The translations under genes were made by a program, and so were the position numbers. The notes beneath the pieces are model-generated. The model did not search any database and was not told the origin of the DNA. It saw only the letters and a list, made by a program, of their open reading frames with translations. From Bacteroidales bacterium (GTDB lineage: Bacteria > Bacteroidota > Bacteroidia > Bacteroidales > F082), in contig JAFZKP010000028.1 of assembly GCA_017553625.1 (NCBI GenBank), positions 1-64,000 of the forward strand: 64,000 nucleotides of DNA, written 5' to 3'. Position 1 is the first letter of the stretch, and every line of letters starts with the position of its first letter. Below are positions 10,651 to 17,825 of this stretch, piece by piece.

Positions 10651-10817
10651 CTGCTTCGCAGAATGTGATTCACTTCGTGAAATTTGCTGCTTCGCAGAAT
10701 GTGATTCACTTCGTGAAATGTGCCGCTTCGCGGAATGTGTGGGCTTCGCCTATTGGCCGCAGGCCACACATTTTGCGAAGCAACATATTCTGCGTAGCAG
10801 CACATTATGCGAAGCAT
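10651..10817. repeat. Array of ten phased mini-hairpins upstream of pyrK
   Basis: Ten tiny palindromes with 3-5 bp stems and 3-nt loops follow each other: CTGC-TTC-GCAG at 10651, TTCAC-TTC-GTGAA at 10669, repeats of both at 10687 and 10705, CCGC-TTC-GCGG at 10723, GGC-TTC-GCC at 10742, GGCC-GCA-GGCC at 10755, TTGC-GAA-GCAA at 10773, CTGC-GTA-GCAG at 10790 and ATGC-GAA-GCAT at 10807. Centres are spaced 14-19 nt. The linkers read AATGTG in the left half and CACATT in the right half, so the whole tract is also a large imperfect inverted repeat. It separates pyrK from the upstream DUF5606 gene, both on the minus strand. Confidence 0.85.
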
Positions 10818-10826
10818 CACATTTAT

Positions 10827-11378
10827 TTACACCTTTTTCGGTTTCTTTGTCGATTTGGTAGCAGGTGCTGCCGCAGCCTTCACGTTCTCTTTCGGTGCAG
10901 CTTTCGATGCCGTCTTCTTCGGTGCAGCCTTCTTCACCTCTTTCTTCTCGACAGGTGCCTCTTCAGCGGCTTCCTCTTTCTTCTCCTCAACGGTGAAATC
11001 AAGAAGTCCCTTGTCATTGAGAAGCTGGTACCACTGGAACACCTTCTTCATATCTGATTGATAAACAGCGTCTTCGTCATAATCTGGCAACACGACAAGG
11101 AATTTCTCCCTCAACTCGACTGGCGATGCCTTCTTCGGGTCAAAATCCAGTTTGTCGCCCAATTTCTCATGAATGCTCATAAAAACATCTTTCAGAGGCT
11201 TGTCCTCACCTGTCGTGAAGATGCTGATCTCCTCAAGTGAACTGATTTTGTCGTTTGCGAAAGCAGGAGTCTTCTTCCCGTCAATCAACGACTCAACGAT
11301 AAGCTTGCCTGCGCCTTGTGTCGACACGAGGAACAGACCTGGTTTGCCAGAAATGGCAACTACTTTACTCAAATCCAT
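10827..11378 (-). CDS. DUF5606 family protein with Lys/Ala-rich tail
   Basis: A 183-aa Bacteroidetes-specific protein; I recognise the DUF5606 start, MDLSKVVAISGKPGLFLV. The folded part covers about residues 1-130. The rest is a low-complexity, highly charged tail rich in Lys, Ala, Glu and Pro (KKEVKKAAPKK and similar), probably disordered and possibly nucleic-acid binding. No signal peptide or membrane segment, so cytoplasmic. Function unknown. A TATTTTTG box lies at 11404-11411, about 26 nt upstream of the start. Confidence 0.85.
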   Translation of the reverse strand: MDLSKVVAISGKPGLFLVSTQGAGKLIVESLIDGKKTPAFANDKISSLEEISIFTTGEDKPLKDVFMSIHEKLGDKLDFDPKKASPVELREKFLVVLPDYDEDAVYQSDMKKVFQWYQLLNDKGLLDFTVEEKKEEAAEEAPVEKKEVKKAAPKKTASKAAPKENVKAAAAPATKSTKKPKKV

Positions 11379-11403
11379 TTTTTTCGTTGTTTAAAATTTT
11401 GCG

Positions 11404-11411
11404 CAAAAATA
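11404..11411 (-). promoter_or_regulatory. -7 box for DUF5606 gene
   Basis: The reverse strand reads TATTTTTGCGC, a TAnnTTTG match 26 nt before the ATG at 11378. The gap to the ABC transporter end at 11446 is otherwise AT-rich and featureless. Confidence 0.6.
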
Positions 11412-11445
11412 ATATTTTTTTATTTTTCGATGATATTTTTTTTGT

Positions 11446-13293
11446 CTAATTGAACGACTGCAGGTCGGTGAGACGCTTGTAAACGCCGCCCATCGCTATC
11501 AATTCCTCGTGTTTTCCGCGTTCCACGATCTGACCTTTCACCATAACTAAAATCTCGTCGGCGTTTTGTATCGTCGAGAGGCGGTGTGCGATGACGATTG
11601 ACGTCCTGTTTGTCATGACCTTCGCAAGTGCTTCCTGCACAAGGCGTTCCGACTCGGTGTCGAGAGACGATGTCGCCTCATCCAAGATGAGAATCGGAGG
11701 GTTCTTCAACACCGCGCGCGCTATGCTGATACGCTGACGCTGACCGCCGGAGAGGTTCATACCCCTGTCACCGATTACAGTGTCATAGCCGTCTTCCATC
11801 TCCATGATGAAGTCGTGGGCGTTGGCGATCTTCGCCGCCTCAACGACTGCCTCGCGTGTGGCGTGTTCGAGACCGAAAGCTATATTATTAAATATGGTGT
11901 CGTTAAACAAGATGCTTTCCTGCGAGACAATTCCCATCAGTCCGCGCACGTCGCAAATCTTGAAATCACGGACGTCGGTGCCGTCGATGGTGATGTTGCC
12001 CTTGCTCACGTCATAGAAACGCGGCAAGAGGTCGACAAGCGTTGACTTTCCACCACCGCTTTCGCCAACGAGAGCTATCATCTTGCCTTTGGGGATGGTG
12101 AGGCTTATGTTTTTCAAAACGTTGACCTCGTTGTAATGGAAGCTCACATTATTATAAACGATGGAGTCTTTAAACTCAGGAAGCTCCAGAGCATCACGTT
12201 TCTCAACTATAACCTCTTCAGCGTCAAGGATTTCAAAGATACGGTCAGCGGAAGCCATGCCTTTCTGCAGGCTATAGAAACCTTGCGAGAACGACTTCGC
12301 TGGCGAGATAATCTGTGAAAACACCACGATGTATGCTATGAAGTTGGCGGCGGTGATGCTCGGGACGGCTTCAGGAGAGCTGCTCGCATTGAGAATCAAG
12401 GTGGCGCCAAACCAAATAACTATCGCGATGATTATCGAAGAGAGGAACTCGCTCATCGGTGAGCTGAGGTCACGCTTGCGGTTCACGAACTTTATCACCC
12501 TCGTGTAGTTGCCGTTCTGCTCATTGAACTTCTCGCTCGAATATCCTATGGCGTTGAATGCCTTGATGATACGCAGTCCGCCTATCGTCTCCTCAATAGT
12601 GGCAAGCATTCCGGCGAAACGGTTCTGACCGTCGAGGGAGTCTTTCTTCAACGATTTTCCAATCCATCCGATGATGAGTCCGCCGACAGGCAGAAGCAGG
12701 AGCACGAACAGGGTGAGACGCCAGCTCACACCAAGCATGTATGCGAAATACGCCGCAATTGTCAACGGCGACTTGATGAAAACATCAAGATAACTGATAA
12801 TCGACACCTCTATCTCCTGCACATCGGTGGTGATGCGCGCCATGATGTCGCCTTTCTTGTGCTTGCTGTAGAACGAGAGCGGCAGAATCATGATTTTCTT
12901 GTACAAGTCGTTGCGGATGTCCATGATTGTTCCGGCACGCGCCCCGACCATGAAATAAAGTGCGAAATATGCCGTGATATTTCGTAGGAAAAACGCTATA
13001 ACAAGAAGCAAACAAATGAAAATCAACGCAGTAGCCTGTCCTTTCAGGATAATGATATAACTCACAAAATAATCAAGCATCGCGAGAAGCGTGTCGGTGT
13101 CGAGGGCGAACTCGGGCTTAACCGTCGTCAGGTTGTCAGGGTTGAACAAGAGGTTCAAAAACGGCACGATCATTGAAAAAGAGAACAATGAAAACACGAT
13201 TGCCAGAATATTGAACAAAATGTTCATCAAAACGCTGAACCAGTACGGCTTGACGTAATGGAGTATCCTGCGGAAATTTCTTTTTTTACTCAT
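11446..13293 (-). CDS. ABC exporter, fused membrane and ATPase domains (MsbA-like)
   Basis: A 615-aa half-transporter. The membrane domain covers about residues 15-320, with roughly six hydrophobic segments. The C-terminal nucleotide-binding domain has a Walker A GESGGGKST, the signature LSGGQRQR, a Walker B ILILDEATSSLD and the switch His in IAHRLSTI. The layout is that of lipid or multidrug exporters that act as homodimers in the inner membrane. MsbA, which flips lipid A, is the likely relative in a Gram-negative cell, but specificity cannot be read from sequence. It sits 3 nt downstream of purB on the same strand, so the two are probably co-transcribed. Confidence 0.9.
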   Translation of the reverse strand: MSKKRNFRRILHYVKPYWFSVLMNILFNILAIVFSLFSFSMIVPFLNLLFNPDNLTTVKPEFALDTDTLLAMLDYFVSYIIILKGQATALIFICLLLVIAFFLRNITAYFALYFMVGARAGTIMDIRNDLYKKIMILPLSFYSKHKKGDIMARITTDVQEIEVSIISYLDVFIKSPLTIAAYFAYMLGVSWRLTLFVLLLLPVGGLIIGWIGKSLKKDSLDGQNRFAGMLATIEETIGGLRIIKAFNAIGYSSEKFNEQNGNYTRVIKFVNRKRDLSSPMSEFLSSIIIAIVIWFGATLILNASSSPEAVPSITAANFIAYIVVFSQIISPAKSFSQGFYSLQKGMASADRIFEILDAEEVIVEKRDALELPEFKDSIVYNNVSFHYNEVNVLKNISLTIPKGKMIALVGESGGGKSTLVDLLPRFYDVSKGNITIDGTDVRDFKICDVRGLMGIVSQESILFNDTIFNNIAFGLEHATREAVVEAAKIANAHDFIMEMEDGYDTVIGDRGMNLSGGQRQRISIARAVLKNPPILILDEATSSLDTESERLVQEALAKVMTNRTSIVIAHRLSTIQNADEILVMVKGQIVERGKHEELIAMGGVYKRLTDLQSFN

Positions 13294-13296
13294 TTT

Positions 13297-14652
13297 TTAC
13301 TTGTTATCATAGTTAAAACCGGTGTAATTCTCAGGTGTGATGGCGTGCATCTCTTTCTTGACAGCCTCATTCACAGGCAGCTGGTCGATAAAAGCGTCGA
13401 TTGACTCGCGTGTCACCTTCTCGTTGGTGCGAGTGAGACCTTTGAGGAGCTCGTATGCGCCTTCCACCTGTTCGCGTCGAAGGATGGTCTGCAAAGCCTC
13501 TGCCACGACAGCGTAGTTGTTCTGGAGGTCGGAACGGAGCTTGGCTTCGTTGAGAATCAGTTTATCCAAACCCTTTGACAATGAACTCGTTGCGATGAGA
13601 GTATGCGCCAGCGGCACCCCGATATTGCGTGTCACCGTCGAGTCGGTGAGGTCGCGCTGCATGCGACTAATCGGGAGCTTGCGGCTAAGATGCTCGAAGA
13701 TGGCGTTGGCGAGACCGAGGTTGCCTTCGGCATTCTCAAAATCGATAGGATTCACCTTGTGCGGCATTGCTGACGAACCCACCTCGCCCGCTTTAATCTT
13801 CTGTTTGAAATAATCCATCGAGATGTACAGCCAGATGTCGCGCGACAGGTCGATGAGGATGGTGTTGATGCGTTTCAGCGCGTCGAAATACTCAGCCATC
13901 ACGTCGTAATGCTCAATCTGCGTCGTCGTCTCCTGACGTTTCAGTCCAAGTTTCTTGATGAATTTTGCAGCGAAATCACGCCAGTTGATTTGAGGATACG
14001 CCACCTTATGCGCGTTCATGTTGCCTGTGGCGCCTCCGAATTTCGCGGTGAAAGGTATTCTTTCAAGACTTTCCAGTTGGTTTTCAAGACGTTCTGCAAA
14101 AACATAAATCTCTTTCCCGAGGTGTGTTGGGCTTGCGGGCTGTCCGTGAGTGTGCGCCAGCATCGGGATGTCACGCCATTCCTCGGCAAGCCCATTCAGC
14201 TTGGCTAAAATTTTCGCTAAAGCGGGACGAACCAGCTCCTTATTTGCATGCAGCATGGTGTAAGGCACCGCGCTGTTGTTGATGTCCTGCGAGGTCAGGC
14301 CGAAATGTATAAACTCCTTGAATCTCGTGAGATTCATCTCATCAAAACGGTGTTTGAGGAAATATTCAACCGCCTTCACATCGTGGTTCGTAGTCTTCTC
14401 AATCTCTTTAATCTCAAGAGCGTCAGACTCATTGAAATTCTTGACGATATTTCTCAGCTTACGGAAATTCTTCTTGTCAAAATCGGCGAGCTGAGGCAGC
14501 GGAATCTGGCAAAGTGCGATAAAATACTCCACCTCCACCATTACTCTGGCACGAATCAGTCCAAACTCCGAAAAAAACTCATCCAATCTCTCGACCTTCT
14601 TGCGGTAACGTCCGTCGATAGGCGAAATAGCGGTTAATTCTGATATATTCAT
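13297..14652 (-). CDS. purB: Adenylosuccinate lyase
   Basis: Cleaves adenylosuccinate to AMP and SAICAR to AICAR in purine synthesis, releasing fumarate. The 451-aa length suits the family. The fumarase/aspartase signature SSAMPHKVNP is present near residue 285, and MLAHTHGQPASPT near 160 carries a catalytic His. The N-terminal LTAISPIDGRY motif is typical of PurB. The start is the ATG at 14652. A TATATTTG box at 14681-14688 lies about 28 nt upstream. The ABC exporter gene follows directly. Confidence 0.96.
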   Translation of the reverse strand: MNISELTAISPIDGRYRKKVERLDEFFSEFGLIRARVMVEVEYFIALCQIPLPQLADFDKKNFRKLRNIVKNFNESDALEIKEIEKTTNHDVKAVEYFLKHRFDEMNLTRFKEFIHFGLTSQDINNSAVPYTMLHANKELVRPALAKILAKLNGLAEEWRDIPMLAHTHGQPASPTHLGKEIYVFAERLENQLESLERIPFTAKFGGATGNMNAHKVAYPQINWRDFAAKFIKKLGLKRQETTTQIEHYDVMAEYFDALKRINTILIDLSRDIWLYISMDYFKQKIKAGEVGSSAMPHKVNPIDFENAEGNLGLANAIFEHLSRKLPISRMQRDLTDSTVTRNIGVPLAHTLIATSSLSKGLDKLILNEAKLRSDLQNNYAVVAEALQTILRREQVEGAYELLKGLTRTNEKVTRESIDAFIDQLPVNEAVKKEMHAITPENYTGFNYDNK

Positions 14653-14680
14653 CTTAAAAACTGTTGACTTTTTTAACTTG

Positions 14681-14688
14681 CAAATATA
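14681..14688 (-). promoter_or_regulatory. -7 box for purB
   Basis: The reverse strand reads TATATTTGCAAG, a full TAnnTTTG match, about 28 nt upstream of the purB ATG. Confidence 0.65.
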
Positions 14689-14779
14689 TGAATAAAATTT
14701 TATCTGTTTTAAAAATAATTTGACAAATCAAAAAATGCAGTTTTTGCTATTAGAATATTAAAAAGACTAATATATCTTT

Positions 14780-15235
14780 TTAATCATACAACAATTCAAT
14801 ATCATTCACATCAAAACCACGTTCCGACACGACATTCATCATCTTCTGGAATGCGTCATTATCAACTGGCAGACAAGATGATAGAATCCTCACCTTGGTT
14901 TTAAACCTGTTTGACAAAGCCACAAGACCCGCTTTTTCATCATAACTTAATATAAGAAGTTTATGACGGAACAAGCCGCGCCTGATAATCAAATAGTTTT
15001 TACCACTTTTCGAGACGATCTTCCCATGATAGCTTCTCGTAACGCGACGGTTAAGTTCATCAACGGTGACATAAAGAAGTTCGAACAAATTGTCACGAAC
15101 CATCGATATGTAAGCGAACTCATCAAGTTTTTTAATGAGGCGGTTGTCACGAGAGCGTGCCACCTCGTACCATTTCACCATGGTATTAGTATCTGATAAA
15201 ATTACATCATGACTATTGAAATAATCTTCTTTCAT
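14780..15235 (-). CDS. Hypothetical protein, 151 aa
   Basis: I do not recognise this family. The protein has 151 aa, no signal peptide and no membrane segment, with a basic middle part (residues about 60-115) and an acidic C-terminus. A VTVDELNRR-VTRSYHGK region and repeated beta-strand-like hydrophobic stretches suggest a small folded cytoplasmic domain. It is a single gene, divergent from lpdA. A reverse-strand TATCTTTG at 15327-15334 could be its promoter, with a leader of about 85 nt. Confidence 0.7.
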   Translation of the reverse strand: MKEDYFNSHDVILSDTNTMVKWYEVARSRDNRLIKKLDEFAYISMVRDNLFELLYVTVDELNRRVTRSYHGKIVSKSGKNYLIIRRGLFRHKLLILSYDEKAGLVALSNRFKTKVRILSSCLPVDNDAFQKMMNVVSERGFDVNDIELLYD

Positions 15236-15347
15236 AAAAATAAATTTCTAAATGGAACTAATTTTAGAGTGATGATTGCACTCCCGACAATATTAACATG
15301 AATAAAAATCTCCACTAACAATGTTGCAAAGATATAAAAAATTTTTG

Positions 15348-15355
15348 TAATTTCG
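15348..15355 (+). promoter_or_regulatory. -7 box for lpdA, divergent with 15327-15334
   Basis: TAATTTCG on the plus strand matches TAnnTTTG in all but one base. A TTG lies 21 nt upstream, the right distance for a -33 element. On the other strand a TATCTTTG at 15327-15334 points towards the 151-aa gene. Confidence 0.45.
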
Positions 15356-15414
15356 CACATTCAAAAAAATATTTTGGGAAATAAATTAAAAATAAACATA
15401 AACAATTGATAATC

Positions 15415-16806
15415 ATGAAGTACGATGTTATTGTAATAGGTAGCGGACCTGGTGGTTATGTCGCTGCCATCAGAGCTTCACAGCTCGGTAAAAAGGTTGG
15501 AGTAGTTGAAAAAGCCGAAATCGGCGGCACATGCCTCAACTGGGGCTGCATCCCGACCAAGGCTCTGCTCAAGAGCGCGGCGGTGTACACCTACATGCAA
15601 CACGCTGAGAACTACGGCATTAAGCTTGAGGGAGAGGTTCATCCCGACATGGAAGCCGTTGTCGCACGCAGCCGTGGCGTTGCCGACGGAATGAGCAAAG
15701 GCGTGCAGTACCTCTTTAAGAAAAACAACGTCGAGTTGATTCCGGGCTTGGGCTCACTCACAGCAAACAAGACGGTGAAAGTCGTTGACGCTGAAGGCAA
15801 TGCGACAGAATACGAAGCCGACCACATCATCCTGGCGACAGGCTCGAGAGTGCGCCAGCTGCCAGCCATGCCTATCGACGGCAAGAAAATCATCAGCTAC
15901 CGTCAGGCTTTGGTGCTCGACAAACTTCCCGAGACAATGGTGGTCGTCGGCTCAGGCGCCATCGGCTCAGAGTTCGCTTTCTTCTTCACCTCAATGGGCG
16001 TGAAAGTCACACTCGTAGAGTTCCTGCCTAACGTTGTTCCTAACGAGGACGAGGAGGTTTCAAAGCAGGTCGAGCGTTGCTTCAAGAAGCTGAAAATGAC
16101 TGTCATGACTGAGGCTTCCGTCACCAACGTCGACACCACAGGCGAGAAATGCGTCTGCACCATCAGTACCAAGAAAGGCGAGAAAGTCGTTGAAGCCGAC
16201 ATCGTGCTCTCGGCAGTGGGCGTACAGACAAATCTTGAAGACCTCGGTCTCGAGAACCTCGGCATCGCCAACGAACGCGGCAAAATCACCGTCGACGACT
16301 ACTACAGAACCAACGTGGAAGGCGTTTACGCCATCGGCGACATCGTCCACGGACCGGCATTGGCGCACAAGGCTTCGCACGAGGCTATCATCTGCGTCGA
16401 GAAGTTCTGCGGCTTGAATCCTAAACCGTTGAACTACAACAACATCCCTGGCTGCACATACATCACCCCTGAGATAGCGTCAGTGGGTATGAGCGAGGCA
16501 AAAGCCATCGCGGCAGGCTACGAGGTGAAAATCGGCAAATTCCCGTTCACCGCATCAGGAAAGGCTGCAGCGGCAGGCAACAAAGACGGCTTCATCAAGG
16601 TGGTGTTCGACGCCAAGACAAACAAATGGCTGGGCTGCCACATGGTGGGTGAAAACGTCACCGAGATGGTCGCGACAGCAGTGCTCGCACGCGAACTCGG
16701 CGCTGAAGGCCGTGACATCATCGAGAACATCTTCCCGCATCCAACAATGTCGGAAGCCATCATGGAAGCTGCAGCTGCGGCATACGGAGAAGTAGTCCAT
16801 CTGTAA
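15415..16806 (+). CDS. lpdA: Dihydrolipoyl dehydrogenase (E3)
   Basis: A flavoprotein of 463 aa that reoxidises dihydrolipoyl groups of 2-oxoacid dehydrogenase or glycine cleavage complexes with NAD+. An N-terminal FAD site GSGPGGYVAA is followed by the redox disulfide motif GGTCLNWGCIPTK near residue 40. A second nucleotide motif GSGAIGSEFA lies near 180, ATGSRV and YAIGD are present, and the C-terminal HPTMSE near 445 carries the active-site His-Glu. The start is the ATG at 15415; an in-frame TTG nine bases upstream is less likely. No E1 or E2 gene is next to it. It overlaps the following transglycosylase gene by one base (TAATG). Confidence 0.95.
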   Translation: MKYDVIVIGSGPGGYVAAIRASQLGKKVGVVEKAEIGGTCLNWGCIPTKALLKSAAVYTYMQHAENYGIKLEGEVHPDMEAVVARSRGVADGMSKGVQYLFKKNNVELIPGLGSLTANKTVKVVDAEGNATEYEADHIILATGSRVRQLPAMPIDGKKIISYRQALVLDKLPETMVVVGSGAIGSEFAFFFTSMGVKVTLVEFLPNVVPNEDEEVSKQVERCFKKLKMTVMTEASVTNVDTTGEKCVCTISTKKGEKVVEADIVLSAVGVQTNLEDLGLENLGIANERGKITVDDYYRTNVEGVYAIGDIVHGPALAHKASHEAIICVEKFCGLNPKPLNYNNIPGCTYITPEIASVGMSEAKAIAAGYEVKIGKFPFTASGKAAAAGNKDGFIKVVFDAKTNKWLGCHMVGENVTEMVATAVLARELGAEGRDIIENIFPHPTMSEAIMEAAAAAYGEVVHL

Positions 16807-17822
16807 TGAATAACAAAAAAGTATTAATGACACTCCAGATTGCCGTTTTGGTGGTCGGAGTGGCTGCTATTGTGGCTTGCATAGTGGGCATCAGGGCGCT
16901 GAAGATAGCCGAGAGACGTCCTGTTTCCCTTGAACAAATCGCCATCAGGAGCAACGACATCGAGTTCACCGAAGACATCACTTTCGCCGGCGAGCGCGTG
17001 CCGTTGGAGATGTTTAACATCAGGGAGAGATACGAGCGCGAGCTGCTGTCAACATGCTATTTCCACAGTAACACCATGCTTCTTGTGAAACGCTCCTCAC
17101 GCTGGTTCCCGGTGATAGAGCCGATACTGAAAAAGTACGGCATCCCTGAGGATTTCAAGTATCTGTGCGTAGCGGAAAGCACCCTGACAAACGCCGTGTC
17201 ACCGGCAGGAGCAGTGGGTTTCTGGCAGTTTTTGGAACGCACCGGCAAGGAATACGGACTCGAGATAAACAAGGACGTCGACATGCGATACAACGTGGAA
17301 GCCGAGACGGAAGCAGCGTGCCGCTATTTCCTGAAATCGTACGAGACTTACCACAACTGGACCCTCGTAGCAGCGTCGTTTAACGCAGGGACACGCCGCC
17401 TGAACAAGTTCCTGAAGGAGCAGAAAGTGCATTCCTACTATGATTTGCTCATGGCTGACGAGACCGAGCGTTACATCTTCAGGATTCTGGCTTTCAAAAC
17501 CATACTTGAAAACCCGGAGCAATACGGCATTTACGTGAGCAAAAAGCTTGAATACCAACCGTTTAGATACAAAACAGTCGTCATTGACAAAAGCGTCGAC
17601 AGCTGGGCTGATTTTGCTCTCGAACATGACATAACATACAAGCTTCTCAAGATTTTCAACCCTTGGCTTCGTTCCAACTCATTGAAAGTCAAGAAAGGAG
17701 AAGTCTACGAAATCAAGATTCCGAAAAGGCCCTTCGACCTCACCGCTGATTACTGCAACGAGGCGACAGGCGGCTATATCATTGATTTTGAAAACGATAG
17801 CATTGTTGAAGATTTGAACTAA
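16806..17822 (+). CDS. Membrane-anchored lytic murein transglycosylase (SLT domain)
   Basis: Cleaves the glycan strand of peptidoglycan, leaving anhydromuramic ends. The 338-aa protein has one N-terminal membrane helix (about residues 8-30) and an SLT domain at about 95-220. The catalytic Glu is Glu124 in CVAESTLTNA, followed by SPAGAVGFWQF and the ASFNAG motif near 195, as in MltD/Slt enzymes. The C-terminal region (about 260-320) ends in a LysM-like or beta-rich segment. The start overlaps the lpdA stop and uvrA begins 3 nt after its end, so the three genes form one transcription unit. Confidence 0.9.
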   Translation: MNNKKVLMTLQIAVLVVGVAAIVACIVGIRALKIAERRPVSLEQIAIRSNDIEFTEDITFAGERVPLEMFNIRERYERELLSTCYFHSNTMLLVKRSSRWFPVIEPILKKYGIPEDFKYLCVAESTLTNAVSPAGAVGFWQFLERTGKEYGLEINKDVDMRYNVEAETEAACRYFLKSYETYHNWTLVAASFNAGTRRLNKFLKEQKVHSYYDLLMADETERYIFRILAFKTILENPEQYGIYVSKKLEYQPFRYKTVVIDKSVDSWADFALEHDITYKLLKIFNPWLRSNSLKVKKGEVYEIKIPKRPFDLTADYCNEATGGYIIDFENDSIVEDLN

Positions 17823-17825
17823 AAG

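Noticed and set aside
10641..10820. N-terminal extension of PyrK by 60 residues from an upstream ATG
   Set aside because: The extra residues (repeated FHEVNHILRSSK) are a translation of the mini-hairpin array; homologous PyrK proteins begin near MKIIDF.
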